61,824 nt of DNA, taken from the NCBI GenBank assembly GCA_041650805.1, contig JBAZKM010000012.1, forward strand, positions 1 through 61,824, given 5' to 3'. The position numbers and the translations under genes were made by a program. Positions 1 through 9,794 of the stretch are shown piece by piece (the stretch's first letter is position 1; each line of letters opens with the position of its first letter). The stretch is from Candidatus Omnitrophota bacterium (GTDB lineage: Bacteria > Omnitrophota > Gorgyraeia > 2-01-FULL-45-10). The notes beneath the pieces are model-generated. The model was not told where the DNA came from and did no database searches. It was given only the letters and a program-made list of their open reading frames with translations.

Positions 1-682
1 TACCGTCAATGTCGCCTGAGGCCATAGATTCGGGGGTGGCGGAGCTGAGTAATGCCCAGGTGCCAGTGCCGTACCTGGCCCATATACCGTAATCGGTGCC
101 GAAGTCGATAACTATATCTACGAGGTTATCGCCGTCGAGGTCTCCCGTTACGATAGACCCCGGGTCCACATCGCTCACCCTGGTCCATAGGCCGTTATCA
201 CCGAGTATCCATATGCCGTAATCAGGCCCGAAGTCGATCACTATATCGTCCTTGCCGTTACCGTCAATGTCGCCCGAGGCCATCGCCTCCGGGGTAGCGG
301 AGCTAAGTAGCGCCCATGTGCCTGTACCGTACCTGGCCCATATGCCGTAATCAGCGCCGAAGTCGATAACTATATCTCCGAGGTTATCGCCGTCCAGGTC
401 TCCCGTTACGATAGACCCGGGGTCCACATCGCTCACCCTGGTCCATAGGCCGCTATCGCCTAGTATCCATATGCCGTAATCAGACCCGAAATCGATCACT
501 ATATCGTCCTTACCGTTACCGTCAATGTCGCCTGAGGCCATCGCCTCCGGGGAGGCGGAGCTAAGTAGCGCCCATGTGCCTGTACCGTACCTGGCCCATA
601 TGCCGTAATCGGTGCCGAAATCTATTACTATATCGCCGAGGTTATCGCCGTCGAGGTTTGCGATAAGGATAGGATAAGGGGT
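1..682 (-). repeat. 43-residue Asp-rich (FG-GAP-like) repeat array, alternating A/B types
   Basis: At protein level each unit runs from one Trp to the next in 43 residues. The core D-x-D-G-(N/D)-x-x-x-D resembles a calcium-binding loop and is followed by I-V-I-D-F-G and Y-G-I-W. Two unit types alternate, giving a 258-bp compound period. The DNA is nearly the same as the array at 14302-15212, 14 kb away. FG-GAP-like repeats of this kind usually build beta-propeller blades; that fold is inferred here. Confidence 0.85.
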
Positions 683-2038
683 ATAATCATCAATAGCGAA
701 TTCATACGCTCCGATATCGTATCTGCTCCCTTGCGGCCGGGAGGTGCCTTCAAAATCCGTTGAGATATCCACCGTTCTGCCGCTATCTATAGCGGGCGAG
801 GTAGAAAGCAGACGAAAGTCATTGTCTGCGGGATTCAGGAATTGAGGGTCGGTGTTCCATATGTCATGAGGTGCGCGATCCGGGAAATCGGAATATATAT
901 CATAAAATAAATTGTTATCCTCCTCCACCGTACAAGTGGCGTCGGTGCCGATTGCGGTAACAGTGGAATAAAAGATATTATTATATATTCTGCCGCTGCT
1001 TTCTTCCCTTATGCCGACACCGATACCTTCCGGGTGGCCGTTCACAACGGTCTCTATGTTGAAAAACACATTATTGGCGACAAGCACATCTTTTACGTTT
1101 TTCATCACGCATATTCCCCATGAAACACCGTCCTTGAATATATTGTTTTTGATGACGATGTTGTTTACATAGCCCGTACCTTCGCCCTCGTCCATGATCA
1201 TTGCCCCTTGATTGAAAAAACCCTCAATTATATTTCCTTCTATTGTTACATTGCTTGCGTACTCTCCGTTTCTCGTAAAGGTTTGAAACCCGTCTACATG
1301 GGAGGCGCCCACTTCAGATAGGACGGCACCGTGAAAGTGATTCGATGAAATGATTATATTATTTCCAAAAAACCTGGAATAATCGCAATCAAGAAAATGC
1401 CAGCCCCCCGCAGGATCCATAGTTGACCACTCATAGAGCCGTTCCACTTCGTTGTGTTCCACCACCCAATTATCGCCCTGCACATGGATCCCGGCCTGGC
1501 AGCGGTATATCTTATTGCCGGCTATATAGCAATTATTAAACCACGGCTTTCCCCAATATCCGCCGATCGCGGCATTACCTTTAATCTCGTAAATATAATT
1601 ATCCACAACTTCCACATTGTGGCTGCGTATAAGGATCCCGGGGCCTTCGATATTCCCCGGGTTTGAGTTGGTGATATTAAAACCCTCGATGCGCAGATAA
1701 TTACAAAAGAGGGTGTAAAAACCCTGGATGGTCACGCTTCTTCTCGGCTCGGCTCTAAAAATTATCTTATTTTCCGCGTTTCCTGAGTGGCCTTGTGTAA
1801 ATGATATCCTTTCGTTATAATCGCCGGGATTTACTATAACGATATCTCCTGCTACCACGGTATTGGCTGCTTTCTGGATGGTTAACCAGGGAAGGGCTGC
1901 TGTCCCCGGATTGCTGTCGCTCGCAGAAGGGTCGGTATTATTAACATGGTACGTCACAGCTTCCGCCCATCCGGCAAATAACGCCAGGGCGCATAATACT
2001 GCAAAACCGTTAACAAATTTTACAAGTGTACGTTTCAT
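1..2038 (-). CDS. Secreted beta-helix protein with C-terminal Asp-rich repeats (3' end outside window)
   Basis: The frame is open for 679 codons and runs off the left edge, so the C-terminus is missing. It starts MKRTLVKFVNGF with a signal peptide that probably ends at AEA (about residue 27). Residues about 28-440 read as a right-handed parallel beta-helix of the pectate-lyase/DUF1565 kind: TYHVNNTDPSASDSNPGT, then IQKAAN and AGDIVIVNPGDY, then many N-N-x-I/F turns, closing with SPAIDSG and DIGAYEF. From about residue 455 come alternating 43-residue repeats of two types (SGDIDGNGKDDIVIDFG and TGDLDGDNLGDIVIDFG). The start is supported by GAGG (2045-2048) six bases upstream of the ATG. It is the last visible gene of the minus-strand giant-protein operon. 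The substrate is unknown; a polysaccharide lyase or a structural adhesin are both possible. Confidence 0.85.
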   Translation of the reverse strand, partial: MKRTLVKFVNGFAVLCALALFAGWAEAVTYHVNNTDPSASDSNPGTAALPWLTIQKAANTVVAGDIVIVNPGDYNERISFTQGHSGNAENKIIFRAEPRRSVTIQGFYTLFCNYLRIEGFNITNSNPGNIEGPGILIRSHNVEVVDNYIYEIKGNAAIGGYWGKPWFNNCYIAGNKIYRCQAGIHVQGDNWVVEHNEVERLYEWSTMDPAGGWHFLDCDYSRFFGNNIIISSNHFHGAVLSEVGASHVDGFQTFTRNGEYASNVTIEGNIIEGFFNQGAMIMDEGEGTGYVNNIVIKNNIFKDGVSWGICVMKNVKDVLVANNVFFNIETVVNGHPEGIGVGIREESSGRIYNNIFYSTVTAIGTDATCTVEEDNNLFYDIYSDFPDRAPHDIWNTDPQFLNPADNDFRLLSTSPAIDSGRTVDISTDFEGTSRPQGSRYDIGAYEFAIDDYTPYPILIANLDGDNLGDIVIDFGTDYGIWARYGTGTWALLSSASPEAMASGDIDGNGKDDIVIDFGSDYGIWILGDSGLWTRVSDVDPGSIVTGDLDGDNLGDIVIDFGADYGIWARYGTGTWALLSSATPEAMASGDIDGNGKDDIVIDFGPDYGIWILGDNGLWTRVSDVDPGSIVTGDLDGDNLVDIVIDFGTDYGIWARYGTGTWALLSSATPESMASGDIDG

Positions 2039-2046
2039 AAATTGCC

Positions 2047-2175
2047 TCAACCCTGTTGTGCGGCAAGGTCATGCGGATGGAACTCCAGTACCCCGTATCC
2101 CGCCGAAATTGATGATAAGCTTATCTCCGCCATCTCATCGAGGCCGTTTTCGTCTATATCTTGAGCGGCTATAGA
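2047..2175 (-). other. In-frame 42-codon extension after the stop of the second GH9 gene (possible truncated repeat unit)
   Basis: Directly after the TAA of the upstream gene (2176-2178), the same frame stays open for 42 codons before a TGA at 2047-2049. It contains AQDIDENGLDEMAEIS, which matches the D-x-D-x-N-G-x-D core of the 43-residue repeats, and SAGYGVLEF, which matches the Y-G-I-W segment. The length is almost exactly one repeat. The TGA overlaps the GAGG ribosome site of the next gene, which is how operon neighbours are normally spaced. It is either a truncated last repeat or a readthrough extension. Confidence 0.5.
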
Positions 2176-5100
2176 TTAGGGACTTAAGTCATGGAGCCGC
2201 TCCCAATCACCATTACCGTACTTAAGCCAGATACCGTTCTCTGTGCCGAAGTCGATGACCAGGTCGTCTTTGCCGTCTCCGTCAAGGTCCCCGGCGGCCA
2301 TCAAGTCGGGGCTTACGCCGCTCACCAGGTCCCACGTGCCGTCATCGTGCCTGGCCCATATGCCGTGATTCGGGCCGAAGTCGATGATGATCTCGGCCTT
2401 CGAGTCGCCGTCTATGTCGCCCGAGGCCAGGCATTCCGGGTCTACGACGCTTATAAGGTCCCACGTGCCGTCATCATGCCTGACCCATATGCCGTAATTC
2501 GGGCCGAAGTCGATGATGATCTCGGCCTTCGAGTCGCCGTCTATGTCGCCCGAGGCCAGGCATTCCGGGTCTACGACGCTTATAAGGTCCCACGTGCCGT
2601 CATCATGCCTGACCCATATGCCGTGATTCGGGCCGAAGTCGATGATGACCTCTGCTTTCGAGTCGCCGTCTATGTCGCCCGAGGCCAGGCATTCCGGGTC
2701 TACGACGCTTATAAGGTCCCACGTGCCGTCATCATGCCGTACCCATATACCATATTCCTGGCCGAAGTCGATGACTATCTCATCCTTGCCGTTACCGTTC
2801 ACGTCCCCGGCGACCATCGATTCGGAGCTTATATCGCTTATCATCTCCCATGTGCCGTCCCCGTGCTTAACCCATATGCCGTGGTCCTGGCCGAAGTCGA
2901 TCGCTATGTCATCAAAGTCATCGTCATCGAACCTTCCCGTGGTGATAGCTTCTGAATCGAGGCTGTTGAGCTCCTCCCAGGAGGCATTATTCATGTAGAG
3001 CCATATGCCGCAGGAGGGGCCGAAGTCGATGACCAGGTCGTCTATGCCGTTTGCGTCCGTGTCGGCCCCGGTCATAATCTCGGGGCTCATTATACTGAGT
3101 CCGGCCCAGGTGCCGTCATCGTACCTTATCCATGTGCCGTACTCTGAGCCAAAGTCTATCGCCATGGAATTTTTGCCAGCGGCATTTAAGCGGCCGATGA
3201 AGAGAGGGAGGGGGTATGCGGAAGATACGGTGTCGACATATTCATATGCGCCTATATCGAACCCGGCACCATGCGGCCTTGTGTTACTATCCAGATCGTC
3301 CGTGATCTCGCTCAGCGCAATGCCGGCGTCGATGAGAGGCGAGGTGGATTGCAGGTGCAGGTCCCACGGATCCCTGTCGCCGGAGGGTATGAGAACGAAT
3401 TTCGGGTCCGTATTTTTATCGTTTACGGCAGATGCGCCTCTCGTGCCTTTTATCCGGAAATAGGCATTATATCCTACATCCATGACCGGCTGAGAGCCGT
3501 CCACCGTCAGATAATAATGGTTGGTCAGGTTCCAATTACCGTAGATGATATTATTCTTTACTTTTATCGTGCCGGAACAGCCGTTGATCTCTATTCCGTG
3601 AGGAGTGCGGGTATTATCCCAAACTACGGGCGATGTGCCGGGTATGAGCGTGTTATGCTCGATGGTCGCGTTCTTAACGGTTATCAGATTGATCGGCTGG
3701 ATGACCTGGATCACGTTATTCGTGATGGTCACATTCTGTACGGTGCCGGGCGCATCTATATATATCCCCTGTGTGCACATCTCTGTATTGCCGGATGGCC
3801 CCGGGTCCAGTAAAATTATGCGGTTTTTGTCAAATGTGAGATTGGATCCCGTCTCACAAAGCTGGATGCCGTCTATGTGCGGCGCGCCCGCGATATTGCT
3901 GTTCCCCGGGTCGCTGAACCTTATGTCGTGGATGTAATTATCTTTGAATATATGGCCGATGCCTTCCACCTTGATCCCGTCCGCATCCGACCCGTCCACT
4001 GTACTGATGATGGGCCATAGAGGGTTCTGCACGACCCCGCTTATATCGTTCTTCTCTACCCTGTTATTCCGTCCCTTTACCAGGATCCCGCAGTATGTTC
4101 CCGCGCGCACGATACGGTTATTCGTGATCTTATTGTTGCTGAGATTATTGGACGCGCTTCCGGACCAGGTGTCTAACTGGATGCCGGGCCACACGGTATC
4201 ATGGATATAGTTGTTAAGGGCCTCGCAGGATTGCGCGTCAAATAGCGTTATGCCGGAACCGTTGAGCTCATCATCCGCCGCCGGGTTGGTTATTTCGAAC
4301 CCGTCTATAACGATATATGAGATCACGCCGGAGGATCTCTTGACGGTAAAACCTCCGTTCACCACTGCGCCGGGACCCGCTGCCCTGAAGACGGTGGGGG
4401 AGGCCGCGGATAGGCCGGATTTATTTACAGCCACCCTTTCCGTGTAGGTGCCGGCAGAGACCAGACAGGTACTGCCCGCAGGCATGGCAGTGGCGGCCTT
4501 CTGTATCGTCTTCCACGGAGTCCCTTCCGAGAGGCCGTCGTTGGCATCGTTGCCTGAATTGGCGTCGACATAGTGGACCTTTTCGCCGATCACTGTGATC
4601 GAAACGGTAGCGGTGTTGGAATCGTCAAGGCCGTCATTTGCCTTAAAGGTGAACGAATCGGTGCCGCTATAGTCAACTGCCGGAGTATAGGTGATATCAG
4701 GAGGTGTGCCGGTCAATGACCCGTGCCCCGGGTCCGAGACTATCGTATAGACAAGCGGGTCGTTATCGTCATCGGCGGCCCCTAAAGCGACCGCCTTTGC
4801 CGTATTTCTAGCAGTCGAGACCGATCGGTCGGATGCAGAAGGGGCGCGGTTGATATTATTTACGGTGACTTCGATATCCTTGCTAACCGAACCTGTGCCG
4901 TCAGATACTTCTACGCGGATGATGTGAGTGCCGCTATCGGTGTATGTCGTAGTATAAGGTAGCATTGTCACCCAATCGCTATAGGTATAGGTCAGGGCAT
5001 CACCGTCTATATCGGTGGCTTTCTCGAGCTCTGCGCACGTGATCGTATCGGCCTCATTCTTCACAAGGGTCGACGGGATACCGCTTAGATCGGGGAGACC

Positions 5101-8100
5101 GTTCATTGCAGATATCGTGACCGATACAGTTGCTATATTCGAATCGTCCGCGCCGTCATTTGCCTTATAGGTAAAGGTATCGCTCCCTTCGTAGCCGGTG
5201 TCCGGTATATATGTAAGGTCAGGCGCCGTGCCTGATAACGACCCATGCCGGGGATCGGCAACTATGATATAGGAGAGAGTATCTCCATCGGCATCGGAGG
5301 CGGAGAGGATGAGCGGCCTCGGTTCGTTCCCGGTCATGGTGAGCGATAGGGAATAGGCGACCGGGGGCGCGTTCTCCATGCCTACCGCGAGCGATATCAC
5401 CGCGACGTTTGAATCAGTATATCCGTCATGCACCTTGAAAGAAAATGAGTCGGTGCCGGAGTAGTCGGTATCCGGGGTATAGATGAGTTCGGGCGCTATC
5501 CCGCTCAGCGTGCCGTGCGAAGGCCCTGACGTGATGGTATAGGTGAGCGGGGCGACCTCTTCATCGCTGGCGTTGAGCGTAACGGGAACGGCCGTATCCT
5601 TTGTCGTCTTTATAGTATCGGGCTGTGCTACGGGCGGTTCGTTCGGCGCCGTGTCGCCTCTCAGGATATTAAAGACCGCGGCGGTGGCCGTCTGGCTGCC
5701 GATGCCGAATTCATTGTATCCCACCTGCGTGTTCTCATCGGCCCAGCGTCTGAAGACCGGATACGGCTCACCGACCTGCTCGATCGACGGATAGTTGTTC
5801 CTGTCGCTCTGCGCCTCGGCATACCAGGCGTTTGAGAATGTTGCGTGGGCATAGGCGCCGAAGACGTGGATGCCCGGTATAGGATCATCGACGTTATCAA
5901 ATCTCGATTGATTATGCAGGGGGTCTTTCGGGTATACGGTGCCGACCCCGGAGATGAATGATGTTGATAAGGGATTTGCGCCGAGCACGATATCCGCATT
6001 GATGCAGGCCGCGTCGTAAAATCGTTGATCGCCCGAGACGAACCAACCGAGAAGGAGTATATATGACTCGCAGGTATTCTGGCCGAGCGTTCCCCACCCT
6101 ACCCATTCCGGGACGTCATGGCGGGCGCTTACGCGATAGACGCTCGCCTCCGTCTTCTTCCTCAGATCCTCAGAATTCTTTATGAACGTATTCCTGATAC
6201 TTGTGCGGGTCGACTCGTTGACATCCGGCCACGTAGAGCGCAGGTATGCCCATTGCCCTTCCTTTCCGGAATGCTGGAAATCGTTCCATCCCCATCCGCT
6301 GACGAGCGTACTGGTGTTGTAAAGGGTTTCGTAGTATTCGCGGTACTCCGTTTTTCCGGTGGTGCGGTAGAGTTCAGCCGCGAGCCACGCACGGTTATCG
6401 ATATCCTCGGGATCGGGATACGGTCCGGAATGGTGACCGGCCGGTACCTGGTATCCCCCGACCGGCACCTGGGTCGGATGCTGTTTCAGGAACTCCCAGG
6501 CAAGTTCGGCGCGGCGCAGATACTCCAGCGATAGCGCCTTGTCGAACCGTTTCCAGACACGTGCGGCATTGGCGTAGATCGCCCCGGCTAGTGCCGTATC
6601 TCCGGTCGTTTTCGCCATGATGTAGCGGACAGGGTATCCGCCGATGTCCGACGCCTCCGGCGTGCCTGCCTCCCAGGTTTGCGCAACGACTTTATTATAG
6701 ACGCCGCCGTCAGGTGCCTGCATTTTTACTAAGAAGTCGATCTCCCATTTTGCCTCATCGAGGATATCGGGGATGCCATTGCCGCTCTCCGGGATATTCC
6801 AGTCTTCCTTGAACTTATTCGGCGCGATCTCGTAAGCGGTTAGGAGCCGCCATACAGGAGCGCAGGCGGACGTCACGTACTTTCCGTAGTCGCCGGCATC
6901 GAACCAGCCGCCTGTCATATCTACCATGCTGGCTGCGGGCACGGCGGCGCGGTCTTTGATGATGAGCGGGCAGACGGTCTCGCCGTTATAGAGCGGCGAG
7001 TCGAGCAGGGATTCATGGAATGCGGCGTCGATCGAGGCATCGTGGTCCATCGTCCGGACGAATCTCGGATCCGAATATGGTGTCTCGAGCGGCTGACCGC
7101 TCCGGTCATAGTAAAATACGCGCGAAGTGTGGTATGCGGTCTTATTAAGCGCGGCGGGCCCTATCGTGAAGGGATAGCTGTAACCGTATCCCTTCAGGTA
7201 TGCCCTGTAGGTGCCGCTCGCGGTGATGTCGCTGAAGTCGAACGTATATACATCTTCTCCGGAGAGGAAGTAGTTGGCCGCCTGCAGCACAAGCGGGATG
7301 CGCCTGACCGTATGGCCCGTCCCGGCATCGCGGATCTCGATCTCCGGCGTGACCTTCGGCAGGCGCATCTCGCCGAATGGGACCGCCGTGACGGCGAGGA
7401 TCGTCGCGTCATCGAGTGACTGCGTACCTATGCCTTTATCGGTTACGGAGACCATCGCGCCGTTCGTGCCGGCCGCCCACCACTGCCGGTTCTCAAGGAA
7501 CGCGACAGAGTGGAGTGTTTCGGTTGTACCGCTCGATTCTACCTTATATGTCAGGCCGTCGCGGTTTATGGATAAGAGCGTTCCGTTATCCCCTGCGGCG
7601 TAGGTATTTGCAGGCGGACGGTTAGGGTTGATAGCCAAACCGCGGAGCGTCACATCTACCATGCCGGAAGATGCGGCGATCTTAAGCCCCCATTGATCTA
7701 CGATGATCGTCCCGCGGGCCCCGACGATCGTCTGTACGCCGAAACCCTTCCGGCCTGCGACCGCATAGAGATCTTCGGTAGTGATGGTCTTTGAACTTTT
7801 CCATGTCGTGCCGTCATACCTGATGATGGTGCCGCTGTTCCCGACGGCGACCCCGTCATTGTCACTCCCGAACCAGACGGAGCGCAGGGTGACGGAGACG
7901 GGGCTTGTTACGTTTTCCCATGCGCCATCGCGGTATCGTATTATCGTGCCGTTGGCACCGACCGCCCATCCGGAGTTCGTCATACTGAAAGATATGCCGT
8001 ACAGGTCCTGGCCTGTCGGAGAGGCTACCTGGCTCCAGGCCGTACCGTCATAGTGGACTATCGTCCCGCCGTCACCGACAGCCCAGATATCATCCTCGCG

Positions 8101-9783
8101 CGTAGCGGCGACTGCGCGAAGCGTCGTCGTGACAGGGCTTGCCATACGCTGCCACCCGAGCTCTTTGTCGTATGAGAAGATCAACCCTTCCTCTCCGACC
8201 GCCCAGGCGCCGCCCCCGAGGTCGCCAAAGTACCATCCGACGTATCCATGTTTCGGATGGCCGGGTATGTACCCCTCCTGGTTGATCTTGATGAACGGAA
8301 CAGTGCGGTCATCGGTGTAGGTGAAGTCGAACGACACCGGGACCAGGGCGTTGCCGGCAGTGTCATTTATGCCGTTCACGCTCAATGTGTAAAGGCCTCC
8401 CTCCTTTAGGGCATCGCGGAAGTATAGAAGGATATCGTACCTGTTCGTGGGATTGGTGATATCGGCGCCGGGCTCATGGCCGAGGTACCGGATATGCGCG
8501 CCTGTGTCGAGCGGAACGGCCCCGGCGGCGTACGCAGGGTCATCCGCGCTCGCGAGGAGATAATTCGACCTGATACGGGATGCAGAGAGATCATAGCGTC
8601 CGTCAGTGGTGATCCGGATGATATGCTCGGTCTCGACCGTAATACTTTCGATGTGCAGAGGCGTTGTGTCCCTTAACTGCATCTTATCGACATAGTAAGT
8701 CCTTTTTAACGGATCCAGATTAAAATATATCGTCTCGCCCCCGGCAAGGTCCCAGGTGTCCGTGACGAAGTCGGATAGAGGGATATGTACAAGCCGATAG
8801 GTGTTATCTATAACGCCGCCTTCTATATATTGTTTGATCGGAAGCGTGTTGCTATTCATGCCCGGCCATTTATTCAGACGAATGGTCGGGTCCCCGGGGT
8901 CTGCGGACGGCGACCTGAAGTAGAACTCCAGCGCATCATAAAGCATGAAATTAGAGCGGTATGCCGGGCTCTGCAGTTTGATCGCAGGGGAGTGCCAGTT
9001 GTCGGGCGTCAAGAGCAACCCGACGCTGCCGTCGAGCCCTTCCCCCGGGCTCTGTATGACGTATTGGCTGTTCGGCGTGGTATATGAGCCGGGTTCCCCG
9101 TCATATATGGGGAGGAAGCCCGGTTTCACCTTCAGCGCAACTCCCTCACGCCGGACCGTGACCGTCACCGTTCCCTCAATCGAATCCCCCTTACCGTCAT
9201 TCGCCGCATAGGTGAATGTATCCGTGCCGTTATAGTCAGCGGCAGGAGCGTATGTCAGACCCGGGGCGGACCCTGATACGGTACCATGCTGCGGACCGGA
9301 TGTGACCCGGTAGACGAGAGGGTCCCCGTCCGCATCGCTGCCGGTAAGAGTAACGGCCACAGCGATATCTTCATCCGTATAGACGGCAAGGTCCTGCACG
9401 ATCGGTACCCTGTTATTATCGGTTACCGTGATATTCACGCCTTTGGTATCGATCCCGCCGTTCCCATCATCCGCAGTGAGCGTTATCGTATATGTACCTG
9501 CCTGGGTATAGTCGGGAGTCCAGGTGAAGGTGTTGCCGCTGAACGTTGCCCCGGAAGGCAGGTCCGCTGCGCCATATGTGATGGTATCATTATCGGCATC
9601 AACGGCGCTTACATCAAAGGTAAGGGCGCTTCCTTCGGCGACGACCTTATCCGGGATCGGGTCGAATACGGGCGGGAGCGCGGACGCTGCCGGTATGGGG
9701 AAGAGGTACAGCGTTATGACGCATACGGCCGTCATTACGATATCGCGCAGGACCTTGTGTTGTATGGAACTATCGTTATTCAT
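2176..9783 (-). CDS. Giant secreted GH9-family glycoside hydrolase with nested beta-propeller, beta-helix and Asp-rich repeats
   Basis: A secreted protein of 2535 aa. The signal peptide spans residues 1-36. A cadherin-like and a bacterial Ig domain cover about 37-212, and a carbohydrate-binding-like beta-sandwich about 215-370. The GH9 N-terminal Ig domain begins at about 495 (IKINQEGY). It is interrupted at about 525-805 by WAVG-GTI repeats resembling a Ycf48-type propeller. The GH9 catalytic domain (about 880-1380) keeps GGWFDAGDYGKY, with Asp962 and Asp965 as base candidates, and NEFGIGSQ, with Glu1358 as acid candidate. Next come five Ig-like repeats (about 1390-1730), a parallel beta-helix (about 1740-2190) and eight Asp-rich repeats. 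The likely role is endoglucanase-like cleavage of beta-glucans outside the cell; specificity is inferred. I chose the ATG at 9783 because AAGGA lies five bases upstream. An ATG at 9789 is the alternative, and one at 9852 would overlap the upstream gene. Confidence 0.88.
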   Translation of the reverse strand: MNNDSSIQHKVLRDIVMTAVCVITLYLFPIPAASALPPVFDPIPDKVVAEGSALTFDVSAVDADNDTITYGAADLPSGATFSGNTFTWTPDYTQAGTYTITLTADDGNGGIDTKGVNITVTDNNRVPIVQDLAVYTDEDIAVAVTLTGSDADGDPLVYRVTSGPQHGTVSGSAPGLTYAPAADYNGTDTFTYAANDGKGDSIEGTVTVTVRREGVALKVKPGFLPIYDGEPGSYTTPNSQYVIQSPGEGLDGSVGLLLTPDNWHSPAIKLQSPAYRSNFMLYDALEFYFRSPSADPGDPTIRLNKWPGMNSNTLPIKQYIEGGVIDNTYRLVHIPLSDFVTDTWDLAGGETIYFNLDPLKRTYYVDKMQLRDTTPLHIESITVETEHIIRITTDGRYDLSASRIRSNYLLASADDPAYAAGAVPLDTGAHIRYLGHEPGADITNPTNRYDILLYFRDALKEGGLYTLSVNGINDTAGNALVPVSFDFTYTDDRTVPFIKINQEGYIPGHPKHGYVGWYFGDLGGGAWAVGEEGLIFSYDKELGWQRMASPVTTTLRAVAATREDDIWAVGDGGTIVHYDGTAWSQVASPTGQDLYGISFSMTNSGWAVGANGTIIRYRDGAWENVTSPVSVTLRSVWFGSDNDGVAVGNSGTIIRYDGTTWKSSKTITTEDLYAVAGRKGFGVQTIVGARGTIIVDQWGLKIAASSGMVDVTLRGLAINPNRPPANTYAAGDNGTLLSINRDGLTYKVESSGTTETLHSVAFLENRQWWAAGTNGAMVSVTDKGIGTQSLDDATILAVTAVPFGEMRLPKVTPEIEIRDAGTGHTVRRIPLVLQAANYFLSGEDVYTFDFSDITASGTYRAYLKGYGYSYPFTIGPAALNKTAYHTSRVFYYDRSGQPLETPYSDPRFVRTMDHDASIDAAFHESLLDSPLYNGETVCPLIIKDRAAVPAASMVDMTGGWFDAGDYGKYVTSACAPVWRLLTAYEIAPNKFKEDWNIPESGNGIPDILDEAKWEIDFLVKMQAPDGGVYNKVVAQTWEAGTPEASDIGGYPVRYIMAKTTGDTALAGAIYANAARVWKRFDKALSLEYLRRAELAWEFLKQHPTQVPVGGYQVPAGHHSGPYPDPEDIDNRAWLAAELYRTTGKTEYREYYETLYNTSTLVSGWGWNDFQHSGKEGQWAYLRSTWPDVNESTRTSIRNTFIKNSEDLRKKTEASVYRVSARHDVPEWVGWGTLGQNTCESYILLLGWFVSGDQRFYDAACINADIVLGANPLSTSFISGVGTVYPKDPLHNQSRFDNVDDPIPGIHVFGAYAHATFSNAWYAEAQSDRNNYPSIEQVGEPYPVFRRWADENTQVGYNEFGIGSQTATAAVFNILRGDTAPNEPPVAQPDTIKTTKDTAVPVTLNASDEEVAPLTYTITSGPSHGTLSGIAPELIYTPDTDYSGTDSFSFKVHDGYTDSNVAVISLAVGMENAPPVAYSLSLTMTGNEPRPLILSASDADGDTLSYIIVADPRHGSLSGTAPDLTYIPDTGYEGSDTFTYKANDGADDSNIATVSVTISAMNGLPDLSGIPSTLVKNEADTITCAELEKATDIDGDALTYTYSDWVTMLPYTTTYTDSGTHIIRVEVSDGTGSVSKDIEVTVNNINRAPSASDRSVSTARNTAKAVALGAADDDNDPLVYTIVSDPGHGSLTGTPPDITYTPAVDYSGTDSFTFKANDGLDDSNTATVSITVIGEKVHYVDANSGNDANDGLSEGTPWKTIQKAATAMPAGSTCLVSAGTYTERVAVNKSGLSAASPTVFRAAGPGAVVNGGFTVKRSSGVISYIVIDGFEITNPAADDELNGSGITLFDAQSCEALNNYIHDTVWPGIQLDTWSGSASNNLSNNKITNNRIVRAGTYCGILVKGRNNRVEKNDISGVVQNPLWPIISTVDGSDADGIKVEGIGHIFKDNYIHDIRFSDPGNSNIAGAPHIDGIQLCETGSNLTFDKNRIILLDPGPSGNTEMCTQGIYIDAPGTVQNVTITNNVIQVIQPINLITVKNATIEHNTLIPGTSPVVWDNTRTPHGIEINGCSGTIKVKNNIIYGNWNLTNHYYLTVDGSQPVMDVGYNAYFRIKGTRGASAVNDKNTDPKFVLIPSGDRDPWDLHLQSTSPLIDAGIALSEITDDLDSNTRPHGAGFDIGAYEYVDTVSSAYPLPLFIGRLNAAGKNSMAIDFGSEYGTWIRYDDGTWAGLSIMSPEIMTGADTDANGIDDLVIDFGPSCGIWLYMNNASWEELNSLDSEAITTGRFDDDDFDDIAIDFGQDHGIWVKHGDGTWEMISDISSESMVAGDVNGNGKDEIVIDFGQEYGIWVRHDDGTWDLISVVDPECLASGDIDGDSKAEVIIDFGPNHGIWVRHDDGTWDLISVVDPECLASGDIDGDSKAEIIIDFGPNYGIWVRHDDGTWDLISVVDPECLASGDIDGDSKAEIIIDFGPNHGIWARHDDGTWDLVSGVSPDLMAAGDLDGDGKDDLVIDFGTENGIWLKYGNGDWERLHDLSP
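2179..3216 (-). repeat. Eight-unit 43-residue Asp-rich repeat array (C-terminus of second GH9 protein)
   Basis: Eight I-x-I-D-F-G cores can be counted, spaced 43 residues (129 bp) apart. The units aligned at 2401, 2530 and 2659 are close to identical at DNA level, and the first two differ at only about four of 129 positions. This points to recent tandem duplication. Outer units are more diverged. The array ends in W-E-R-L-H-D-L-S-P, shared in form with the ends of the two upstream genes. Confidence 0.88.
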
Positions 9784-9794
9784 CTTCATCCTTT

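Noticed and set aside
1454..2174. Short plus-strand frames over the first beta-helix gene
   Set aside because: They lie wholly inside the minus-strand partial gene or its 3' neighbour's extension and show no family features.
2191..2955. Long plus-strand open frames opposite the Asp-rich repeats (also 9858-10454 and 14522-15007)
   Set aside because: They are antisense shadows. The same 43-residue period gives repeated R-A-E-V-D-D patterns with no ribosome sites, and the minus-strand reading has domains and signal peptides.
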